A DNA stretch of 35,014 bases from Chromera velia (Eukaryota > Sar > Chromeraceae). The stretch covers positions 16,074-51,087 of the forward strand of contig JAHBMJ010000326.1 of assembly GCA_018398765.1 (NCBI GenBank). The letters are read 5' to 3'. Position numbers and translations under genes: made by a program. Below are positions 19,488-28,565 of this stretch, one piece after another (within the stretch, counting starts at the first letter, position 1; every line of letters begins with the position of its first letter). The notes beneath the pieces were generated by a model. That model saw only the letters and a program-made list of their open reading frames with translations, did no database searches and was not told where the DNA came from.

Positions 19488-19643
19488 GCGGGAAAAGAAA
19501 GAAGGGGAGAAAGGAAGGAAACGAAGGAGAGGAACTAGGAGAGGAAAACAAGGAAACGAGCGCAACCAAGGAAAGGAAGAAAACTACATTATCAAACTCG
19601 CTATATTCTCAGTCGCAACCGATATCAATGTCCTTTATTCCTT

Positions 19644-20949
19644 CTACAAACGTTGGGTTTGTTTGCTGGATTGAGACTCGCATTTCACTGGATATCTGTA
19701 TGCAGTGACGGGACCGTAAGTAGAGCTCCATCTCTGACCAACAGAACCTGAGCTCGCAGTCTCGGGATTTGACTGAGTAGAAATTTGGGCAGCTTCGACT
19801 TTCACTCGCTGAAGGCGCTGCTCAGCTTCCTCGCGTGCACGCTGAACAGCAATTCTATGTTCGAGAGAACGGTAAGGGTGTTCCGTACTTTCTTCTTCTT
19901 CTTTAATGGAAGAGGGTTGTGAAGAAAAATCTCTTGCGTAAGGGTGCACAGGGGATGGGCGATGAGCTTGAGGGTTCCAGCTGTTTGCCATGACGTGTTG
20001 ACCCCCTAAAGGACGATGGGCGGGGTGGGCGCCGTGGGGGGGGAGCGATGGATGGGAAGCGGGGTGGCCGTTGAAGCTCTTATTAAAACTTCCCCCAACC
20101 CCGGAGACAGGGGCAGGTCCCTGACCCACGAGAGGAAGCGACCCGTGCAGTGGATGGAGGAGAGGAGATTGATTGGGAGGAAGACTCGATGACGTGGCAG
20201 AAGGTGGAACCGGGGAGGCACCAAATTTCGGGGGGGAGGGGATTTGAAGGAGAGGTTGAGAGGAAAGAGAAGTCTGTTGGGGAGGGAGTAGGGCTGAGGG
20301 GGAATGGCAGAACAGAACGCGGGGGGAGCGATTCAAAACCAGAGCAGCTGCAGAAAGCCACTGCAAAGGGTGATTGCTTTCTTCGAAAAGGGTGCCATAC
20401 TGATCCACATTCCACACGATGCAGAAAGGAATGTCTTTCTTCAACATCGCGGATACCCAGACCTCCATAACCCGATATCTCTCCTCACGGTTGCCAGGAC
20501 ACGCGATTTGACTCCACGCCTTTGTCCAGGGCATGTGCAAGTGCAGTAGCTGACCTTTTTCATGGGCCGGGAAAAAGAATCGGGACCAGGTTTTCTTGGA
20601 ACTCAACAGAACAACCCCACCGCTACGGGTCTGCTGCCACCGTTTGACTGCATATTAATATCGGATTTTCTGTTTAGAATTCCGGGATACCTTGCCCCGT
20701 AGATTCAGCTCGTCGAGCTCCCTGTCGAGCTCTCCCCATTCTGCTTCGTCCCCCTGCTCTTCATCTTGAAGTTCCTCCTCCTCATCATCGCTCTCAAACT
20801 TCATCTCTGGCAGAGAGCCGGCAGACTGATTCTCTTAATTCCACTTTGATCTTTGCCTCCGGCACAGGATGAGCAAACTCCTCCTCCACTTTGACCTTCA
20901 CAGTTCCGCGGAAGTGGAGAATGGAACGAAAGTATTGAGCCTTTTCCAT
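19644..20949 (-). CDS. Host gene of unknown function, Ser/Pro-rich, probably with short introns
   Basis: A minus frame runs from an ATG at 20804 to a TAG at 19644 with one TAA at 20657-20655. A 57-nt GT-AG intron (20690-20634) starts at GTATCC, ends GGTGGCAG, keeps phase 0 and removes that TAA. Residues near the N-terminus are acidic (FESDDEEEELQDEEQ). Then come a compact part (KKTWSRFFFPAHEKGQ, FCIVWNVDQYGTLFEESN), a long Pro/Ser-rich stretch (20300-19990), and a charged C-terminal helix (LEHRIAVQRAREEAEQRL). Coding-like sequence upstream (MEKAQYFRSILHF at 20949, then TVKVKVEEEFAHP) is in another frame. An intron of about 40 nt (near 20870-20830) could join it in phase. I do not recognise a family. 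No sign of decay beyond the frame question. Confidence 0.65.
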
Positions 20950-21532
20950 GCCTTGCCGAGGTCCAGGACAAAGATCCAAAGATCCGTCAAGCAAACTCGA
21001 ACTCCGCCCCCTAGCTGCAGTGACATGCATGCAGTGACCCCTGCATATCCCCTGCATGCGATGCCTGGCTTTCGTGCATGGATGGCATTTTCGTGGCATT
21101 TGAATCCCATCCGGGGTGATGGACGAGATTTGACGAGACGGAGGCGCTCAATGATATCTTTGTCAACGCGTGTCTGACAGCTTGAATCCACAAAGTCTAC
21201 TCTTCAGACTTACGTCTTATACGTATATATCGATCGACTGTATGCAGTTTTCCTTGTATCACTTTCGGTTGGAGTCGCATGGCCGTCTTCGTTCGTCTGT
21301 TCAGACTGTTTTACCCAGCTTAAACTTTTGGAGCAATTTCATGCAGAGTGAAAAATTCCCGTCTCCCTGATAGTTGAGTCTTCCGTCGGATGACTCGTTG
21401 AATTGCCTCTTGCTGATCTGACTTTCAGCAAATTCATTCTATCAAGTTTCCCTCCCGGATTCCTCACTTCTATTATCTTCTCCTCTATCGACTTACAGAC
21501 GTAGCAGCAGGGCAGTCCAACCTCAGCACAAA
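20950..21532. promoter_or_regulatory. Shared upstream region of two divergent genes
   Basis: The minus gene (start about 20949) and plus gene (start 21533) diverge from this 583-bp interval. It holds a cluster of GCATGC-type words (about 21027-21085, including ATGCATGCAGTGA and CCTGCATGCGATGCC) that could be binding sites. No TATA box is clear. The first part may include coding sequence if the minus gene starts further upstream. Confidence 0.4.
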
Positions 21533-24125
21533 ATGGGGGATCAGGTCGACACGGCAAGTCTGAAGAAGGTCTCGGACATCCGGAGCATGTTCGAGAAGGG
21601 AGCGGCTCCCAAGTCAGTGAGCAGCCACAGCAGCACGCATGCAGACTTGTTCCGTGGCAATGGAGAAATGAAGATTATTCAGTAATTGATCAGCACATGC
21701 TCGTGCACCTTTTTGCCTTTTGGATTCTTCTTTGCAGCGCTCCAGATCCTGGCAAGGCCAAAGAGCCTCCCCCCAAACCAAAGCTGATATCAGGAATTCC
21801 CCTCGTCCAACCCCCAAAAGAGAAAGAGAGCGATCCTCCCAAGCCAGCCACAACGCCGACGGGCACAGCAAAAGTAGCCGCAGCCGCAGAAGTATTTGAG
21901 GCCCAGGGCACTGCAGAGTCCTCAGAGATCAGGTGGGCGGGTGGGTGGGTATCTTCCTTTTCTTTCGTTGCCTCCAGCAGCCGTCTCCTTTTCGGCGTAT
22001 CCTCACTGTTTCCTTCTCCAGGTCTCCTTTTCAGCCGCCTCGTGTGTTGTGCTTTTCATTCACCTGCCCGCCTACAATCCCTGTCTCTGTCCGTTTCATT
22101 CTTGTTTTTGAGCTCTGACAGAGGGAACGATCGGAAGTGGAAGGTCGGAGGAAAAGATTCTGCAGCAGAAGAGGGAGGCACCCCGGCGGGGAAAGGAGGG
22201 GTGGATGGAGGGCGGAAGTGGAAGGTCGGAGGAAAAGATTCTGCAGCAGAAGAGGGAGGCACCCCGGCGGGGAAAGGAGGGGTGGATGGAGGTCGGAAGG
22301 AGAAGGAGGGAGGGGGCTCGTCTCAGTCGCCCTCATCGAGAGCACAGCCGGGTGCGGGGTCGGCGGCAATAAAAAATCTGGCGGCCCAGTTGGAGGGCAA
22401 AATAAACTTTGGGTGGGTGGGTTTGGCTCTCTGTCTGTCTGTCTCGTCGACTTTAAGTTTCTTCACAAAGGCTAATTGCAGTTGTACAATTCGATTCAGT
22501 GCAGATATGCATGTGTCCTTTCTTTTCTTTGCCGTATGGGTTTTGCGTTTTATTGTTTTTTCAATCTGGTTTGGAACGCGCGATCTTTTTTTTTCTTCAA
22601 TGAGGAGGACTGCTTCCTATTGTATTCAAACAACATGTAGGCCTTGATCTTCTCCGGCGTGAACACTTCCATTTTTGTTTTCTGATCTGTCAGTAGAAGC
22701 GAATGTCAAGAGGATTCTCGTGGTTCCTCTCTCCTCAGTGTGACAGAATCCCTTCAGCTTGAAGCATTAGCGCCGCTTCTCCGTGTGAGCCAAGCAAAGT
22801 CGGGGTCTTGGTTCATTCGAGGGTGCACTCTGTAGACGTCTCGGTTGACGAAATCGGAATTTGAAACTGCGCTTCTTAACAGCCCTCGGGCCCCCTCGTG
22901 GAAACGAATACACTGATTTATGAGCAGAGATCCGCATGTGTTCCTCTGAGTGCTCGCAGTGGAGGAGGCGCACGTCCCCCCGGAGACGGAGGGGGGGGGA
23001 GAGGGGAGCCCGGTGTGCCTCTGAGTGACCCCAGTCAAAGCGAAGCTCCTCATAAGTGAGTTAGAGAGTTGTTCAGTTCGTGAGTGAAAGAGTCATCTAG
23101 TGCAAGAGAGAAGAGGGAGGGTCGGNGGGGGGGTTGATCAGAGTACTTTCTAGTTCTTTTTGTTTTGCTACGGTTGAAAGCTCCTCGAAATCTGCCGGAT
23201 CTGTTTCTTGGATCTTGCCTTTCTCTGGCGCACACAGTCTCCCTCTCTCTTTCTCTGAGCGCGCCTGCGTGTGTGTGTGAGTGTGTGTGAGAGAGAGAGA
23301 GAGACAGAGAGAGTGAGAGTGAGACTATGTGCGAGCGTCTCGGAGTGAAGGAGAGGAAGGAAAAGCGTGCGCGTGTGTTTGTGCATATTTGCAGAGTCGC
23401 GTTGTTAGGGTTTGAACAGAGTGATCTTTTTCGTCGAAAGCAAAAAGAGCGTCTCGACGGGGAAGGTAATGGGGTCCAGAAGGACGGGCAGAAGAACCTG
23501 GTGGGCATGGGCCTGGTAGAGAACGCATTGCAGAAGAGTGAGAGTGATCCTGACAGTAGCAAGGGAAAGGGGTGGGAAGGCAGCGCTACCGGAGAGGGCG
23601 AGGGAGGGGGGGGCGAGAGTGTCCAGGAGGGAGAAGCGGGAAGCGAGAAGGGGGAAGGAAAGTCAGGAGCGTCGCGCATCGTCCAAGTGAGTGGGGGGCG
23701 GAGGGGGATTTCTTTTTTAAAACCATCGGTCTCTCACCTTTCAATTCCTTGGCTGCTTTTCCCGGACGCTCTTCTGTCAGAAATAGTGGATAGAGCAGCA
23801 GAGAACTCATATGGTCTCTCAGCAATACCGTTGCAGGGCGTGCAGGAAGGGAAACAGTGTTACGTTGTCCTTCCAAAAAATATTATTCGATCTCTCTGTC
23901 TCTGTCAGTCTCTTTCGGTCTTTCTGACTCCACCATTTAATTTCTTGCTCTTTCCCACTATCTTGTGCATCCGCCCTCTCTCTCTCTCTCTCTCCCTCTG
24001 TGTGTGTGTGTGTGTGTGTGTATGTGTGTGTGTGAGAGAGAGAGAGCGCGCGCGTGCGAGTGTATACCTGTGTGTATGTGAGTGTGTCTTTGTGTGCCTG
24101 TGAGTGTGTCTTTGTGTGCCTGTGA

Positions 24126-24178
<53 letters not shown>

Positions 24179-24194
24179 GGAGTGACTGTGTGCT

Positions 24195-24230
<36 letters not shown>

Positions 24231-24288
24231 TCTGTGTGTGTGTGTGTGCGCGTGTGTGTGTGTGCGAGAGAGAGAGAGAGGGAGTGAC

Positions 24289-24323
<35 letters not shown>

Positions 24324-24416
24324 ATGTGTGTTCTCCAGGTCCAGATGGCCAAGGCCGGTGTTGGGACGGGACGGACGAGCGGGTCAGTGAGGACTTCTGT
24401 GCTTTCTTGTATTTGA
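21533..24416 (+). CDS. Five-exon gene for a Lys/Gly/Pro-rich protein, possibly cytoskeleton-related
   Basis: ATG at 21533 in a good context starts [15 protein letters not shown]. Proposed exons: 21533-21616, 21757-21932, 22122-22412, 23395-23686, 24339-24416 (TGA). Donors are GTGAGC, GTGGGC, GTGGGT and GTGAGT. Acceptors end CTGACAG, TTTGCAG and TTCTCCAG. Phases 2, 2 and 0 match at the last three junctions. The first junction fits only if the acceptor is GGCAAG at 21756, because the stronger TTTGCAG at 21737 breaks the frame. The protein would be 306 residues: Pro/Lys-rich exon 2, a duplicated 27-residue block in exon 3, then [15 protein letters not shown], and a basic then Gly/Glu-rich exon 4. 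The [15 protein letters not shown] stretch loosely recalls short motifs of actin-regulator tails. I would not name it. Confidence 0.6.
22132..22293 (+). repeat. 81-bp in-frame tandem duplication in exon 3
   Basis: Two copies starting CGGAAGTGGAAGGTCGGAGG at 22132 and 22213 differ at one base. Each encodes 27 residues ([16 protein letters not shown] plus 11 more). The near identity means a recent event or gene conversion. A partial third start follows. Confidence 0.95.
23126..23126. other. Ambiguous base N in a G run
   Basis: A single N sits in GGTCGGNGGGGGGG inside the long intron of the plus-strand gene. It marks an unresolved homopolymer in the assembly. Confidence 0.95.
23259..23326 (+). 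repeat. GT then GA microsatellite in the third intron
   Basis: (GT)n interrupted by GA, followed by (GA)n, just upstream of the 3' splice site region at 23394. Confidence 0.9.
23979..24333 (+). repeat. Very long CT / GT / GA compound microsatellite in the fourth intron
   Basis: About 350 bp of (CT)n, then alternating (TG)n and (AG)n blocks, with GCGCGC at about 24046. The plus strand is G/T- and G/A-rich throughout. Translation of either strand gives long VCVC or THTH frames that are not genes. The tract ends only a few bases before the predicted acceptor TTCTCCAG at 24338. Confidence 0.95.
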
Positions 24417-24437
24417 AGTATTGGCAAAAAAAGTAGA

Positions 24438-24955
24438 GAGCCAGGGGGGATGGAGGAGAGATAAAATTGACCCATCCTTTCTTTCGGTGGACTATTTTGT
24501 GGCTATTGAAAGAATCTCGATCGCTACTAAACATGGAATTGATTGAAAAGGTGAGGGAGGGGTTGGTATTAAGGAACGCAGCGGGAGCGAGGTGAGTGGG
24601 AGACCGGACAAATCACAAACGTGAAGAGATGCCCTCCCCAGCAACAAGAAGTCATGAATCTGTCTTCTCCACCCTTTTTCATCGCTTGTCGCTTTCGATC
24701 AATTTCTCCGCTCACATTGTTTCATAATTTCTGTATGCAATCAGCTCTTTTGCTCCTCTGCTCTGTTCCTGAAGCAGAAAAGGGAGCAGGGGTGGGAAAG
24801 GAACAAATGGGTCGTCCAAAAGATCGAGAGGGAAAACCCGAAAGGAACTTCATGGGAGAATGGAGAAAGAGATTGAAATATGCCCATTCTTTCACTTCCA
24901 TGGTGTCTCTGACGTTTTCTCGATTGTTCTATCTGATTGTGATTGCCTTCTTTAG
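24438..24955 (+). CDS. Coding-like exons with a WH2-like motif
   Basis: An open plus frame from about 24438 (ATG at 24533) reads LLNMELIEKVREGLVLRNAA and stops at a strong donor GTGAGT (24592). L-I-x-x-V-x-x-G-x-x-L-R fits the WH2 actin-monomer-binding pattern (LLxxIxxGxxLK). A second exon from 24778, after GAAGCAG, matches in phase and gives a basic stretch (SSKRSRGKTRKELHGRMEKE) to a TAG at 24953-24955. The pieces may be a small gene or the true 3' exons of the preceding gene, but I could not find a phase-matched join to it. Short length makes this tentative. Confidence 0.4.
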
Positions 24956-26109
24956 CCATGTTCCAATTGGAGCTACAATTGCAGATCTTTGTGGATGTGC
25001 ACGGTGAGACTCGTGGCTGTCTCTCTGCATGCAGGGCTGCGGATCTTGTCGATGACCCTGACATCTCTTTTTAAACAGCGGACTAGACACCGGATCGATC
25101 GGCAAGCTAGGGGTCAACATGTGTGTACACATGCATAGCAAATTATTATGTAAGGCAATCAAACTCGATCACAGCTGTTAATTCAAGACTCAATTGCGAC
25201 GGTTGCTCACAAATGGGGCCCTTTAATGGGCTGTGTAACGTGCTTTGCCTATAGCAGTCTAGACATATATATGATATATAACTAAAAACCATACACTTAA
25301 AGTTTTAATTAAATATAAATAAACCAGCAAATAAAGACTAAAATAAACCCTATAGAATAAACCTGATTTCTTGGAGTTCATATAAGTCTAGATATAAGTT
25401 CATCTTAGATTTTATTAATCTGTATAGATTTAGTTAGGAATATACTAGTAGGCATAAATTTCCATATTGATTACTTAATTTAAGTAAATTTAAGATAAAA
25501 TAGGATAAGATTTATATTCTGGGAATCTCCGTGGTCTACAAACTAGTCCACAAACGCTGAGTCTCTGACCTTCGTGTCATGATATCACTCCACCACCAGA
25601 TAACGGCTTGTACCTAGGCTTGTACTAATGATATGCCAGATATGGTCTGATCTGGTATATTCCGCTCCATTTCTTTTAGATATAGTTTCCACTAATGATA
25701 CCACAAGACTGGCCTTGAATCAAAGGTGTTTAGTCACTTGTGATTAGAATATATTTAATTATCCTATGAAGTGATTGAATGTGATTGAATAAATTGATTA
25801 ATTAGCCAAAGTCCGATTCTTACTAGTCTTTAATACCTTAGGTCATTCTAATGGTGCATGGTTTTTTTTTTACGTTATAAAAACAAATGTTTTGGGAGTA
25901 GCCTAGAGGTTTGTGCACATCCAGTACACTGTATGCATGGCCCAGCCTATGCAGCCCGGGCCAGCCATGCACACGCCGGCGCAGCCTATGCACTGCTCCT
26001 CCTAGCGGCCGCGGCCATGCATCGGTGTATACATTCGGAGCCGAATAGCCGATTGTACAGGTTGCATCAAAAATCGGGTCTTCATGCATGAGTTTCAAAC
26101 ATAAGGTTA
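24956..26109. other. AT-rich spacer with one GC-rich island
   Basis: Mostly AT-rich, no supported gene. At about 25925-26035 a GC-rich island repeats CATGGCCCAGCC, GCAGCCTATGCA and GGCCATGCA words in near-palindromic order, similar in style to the GCATGC-rich block at 34290-34375. Confidence 0.5.
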
Positions 26110-27276
26110 GTGACCATGTTTGATTTGATTATATTTAATTTGATTTGATTTGATTTGATTTGAGCTTCAACCTCAAATATTTGATATTTGAGGTAAGATT
26201 TGAGGTTAACCTCTTAGGGTTCCTCACTGAGTCACTGACTTACTGTCACTCTGATCATTTTTCTCATGACAATAGTTATCAGAACATTTCTGATATGTGT
26301 TTCAAAAATTTAAAAATATATATATATAATTATAACTTATCAGTTCCATAAAAAAAATATGCCTGTGTGGCAGTGTATATACACTAGTCACTGAGACTCA
26401 CTCTAGTACTAGTAGAGATTAAGAATGTAAAATTGATAGATTTGAAATTGCATATGACTTTTTGTTGATACGATAAAGTTAGAGCACATACCAAAATTGA
26501 GGTGACAATCACTCAGCTTTATGGCACTTCTCGGGATTCAAAAAGGAGGCTGAATCCATCTCAAAGTTCTCTGTCAGCCAATGGATTGTGATCGCCAGGA
26601 ACCCTAACTTTCCTGAATACGACCACATGTCGAGGGTGATCGACACTCGTCAGGTCGCTGCTTTTCTCAACCTGTCTTTGATTGACAGAATAATCTCGTT
26701 CTTCAGTGTTGGGAGCAGAAGTCTCTGCACCTTCCTCACAGACAGGAGAAGTGGTCGGAGGGGGCGGGGAGGACCAATTTGAAACTAAAGGAGGCGTCCG
26801 CAGACGCAAATGCTGAGAAGGCTGGGGGGAAACTTCCCCCTCCTGAGAAAGTTATCACTCCGGGTGAGGAAGGCTACCGACCTCTCTATATTTACCTCCA
26901 ATACAAGGGGCTTGTTGTCGGCCCTGGCACGGTACAGAGGGTAGCCGAACTTACCAACTCTGGATGCTTAGCTGCCCAGAAACAGGACGGTTCCAACACT
27001 AGTGTATATACACTGCCACACAGGCATATTTTTTTTATGGAACTGATAAGTTATAATTTTATATATATTTTTTTAAATTTTTGAAACACACATCAGAAAA
27101 TGTTCAATATAACTATTGTCATGAGAAAAATGATCAGAGATAGTAAGTCAGTGACTCAGTGAGGAACCCTAAGAGGTTAACCTCAAATCTTACCTCAAAT
27201 ATCAAATATTTGAGGTTGAAGCTCAAATCAAATCAAATCAAATCAAATCAAATATAATCAAATCAAACATGGTCAC
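26110..27276. mobile_element. Foldback element with 279-bp inverted arms and TA duplication
   Basis: Left arm 26110-26388 and right arm 26998-27276 are inverted copies, starting GTGACCATGTTTGATTTG and containing (GATTT)n, AACCTCAAATATTTGATATT and GTGTATATACACTAGT. TA flanks each end (26108-26109 and 27277-27278), suggesting a Tc1/mariner-like or similar family. The 609-bp centre has much higher GC content than the arms and looks like gene sequence. No transposase was seen. Confidence 0.9.
26513..26997 (+). pseudogene. Gene-like fragment in the centre of the foldback element
   Basis: A plus frame opens near 26513 (WHFSGFKKEAESISKF, then IVIARNPNFPEYDHMSRVI) and ends at TGA near 26780. An overlapping plus frame from about 26690 goes on with KEASADANAEKAGGKLPPP and YRPLYIYLQYKGLVVGPG up to the arm. 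Together they look like one protein with a shift. The minus strand also has an open frame here, so the coding strand is not certain. I do not recognise the protein. Its composition differs sharply from the AT-rich arms, as for a captured host fragment. Confidence 0.5.
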
Positions 27277-28565
27277 TATCCCCCAACACTCCAAGCTGCT
27301 CTTAAAAACATTTTTCAAGATTAAATTTTTGAGCGGCACTTAATTTCAACTTAGGATTTTTGAGCGGCGGCACCATTTCGTGCCACCAAAATTTATCTCA
27401 TGCGCGACGCGATGCGCTGCCTTTACGGAGCACCGCGCAGCCCCGTATATATTTTAAGGCCTAGGCCGTATATGATATAGGCTGTGCTTGCGGCACAGCT
27501 TTTTAAGACATAGGCCGCGCCTGCGGCGCGGCCTTTCAAAAATGGATTTTTGAGCGGCACAAAATTTTAAGTAGCCTTGAGTGTCAGGGGGGTAGTTTTT
27601 TCATTTGAATCAGCATGCGTGATGGATCGGTACTTGCAAAAGTTTTTTCGGGACCTTCATATTTGAGGTTGAAAGTCATATTGATCAAATATTTGATCGT
27701 ATTTTGATAGGTCTTTAAACACTAGGTCCTCCCTGACTGGATATTTGATTTGAGCTTAAGCCCTACCTCAAATCAAATCAAATCAAATCAAATCAAACAT
27801 GGTCACTACACAAGGTAAGATGCAAACTTAAAGTCACAGCAAGCCATGATATCAGTCTGAGATGACTGAGGCCTGATATGCGTGTTTTGGTGTAGTGTGT
27901 GCATATTCATGCAATGAGAACGTGTATGAACTTTCAACCGCGTATTCATATGATATGTTATTTGTTAGTTTAATAAGTTTATAAATTATAAGATTTTATA
28001 AAATTTTAGTAACACTGTAACACAGTCTAGTATAGTAACTGTTATACTACTGCCTATTAACAGTGCCTAACAGCTAGATAGCCTCTGTTTATCTTTTTCA
28101 AAACCAATTTTTTATAGTCATAAACTGTATTAAAAAAAAAAAAATCAAAAATGTAGCCCAGGGGGCTCTGCCCCCCGAACCCCCTCTTAATTAATTTAGG
28201 AATATATTCCTGATTATATTACTTTTGAAGTGAGTAACTAGTGAATAAATATATTCCGTGATTAAACACCTTTGCCTTGAATTTGGGGCCTGAAAACCCG
28301 GTAACCATCGTAAGTTACACGACATAAATTTTTAGACTATAACGCCTAAACTTGAATTTATAGTATTTACTTAATTTATGTCTCGTTTTACCGTCGTATA
28401 ACTTCTAGCGTAACTTTTGTAGAACATAGCGGAACATGCATAGACAGTGGTAGAGACCACATGAATAAGGTACACAGACTAGTCCAGAGAGTACATCATA
28501 CTGTACATGATGTTCCATGCATACATGTCAATTGATGGCATGCGGCTGATCAGTATAGATATTTA
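27277..28565. repeat. Spacer with a third foldback end, repeated GGATTTTTGAGCGGCAC words and hairpins
   Basis: TTTTTGAGCGGC recurs near 27328, 27357 and 27547. GC-rich hairpins lie at 27478-27540. At 27650-27806 is a partial copy of the foldback right arm ending CAAACATGGTCAC then TA. Near 28155-28185 CAGGGGGCTCTGCCCCCCG forms another stem. No supported gene is present. Confidence 0.7.
27478..27540. repeat. Two adjacent GC-rich hairpins
   Basis: GCTGTGCTTGCGGCACAGC (near 27481-27500), then AGGCCGCGCC-TGC-GGCGCGGCCT (near 27511-27535), the second a perfect 10-bp stem with a 3-base loop. Both are followed by T runs. Confidence 0.85.

Noticed and set aside
23050-24534. Long open frames on both strands in the microsatellite regions (THTH, VCVC or SLSL peptides).
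   Set aside because: They are simple translations of GT/GA repeats inside predicted introns, with no codon or composition sign of selection.
27478-27540. Hairpins followed by T runs resembling bacterial intrinsic terminators.
   Set aside because: The window is eukaryotic and no gene ends next to them. They are reported as hairpins only.
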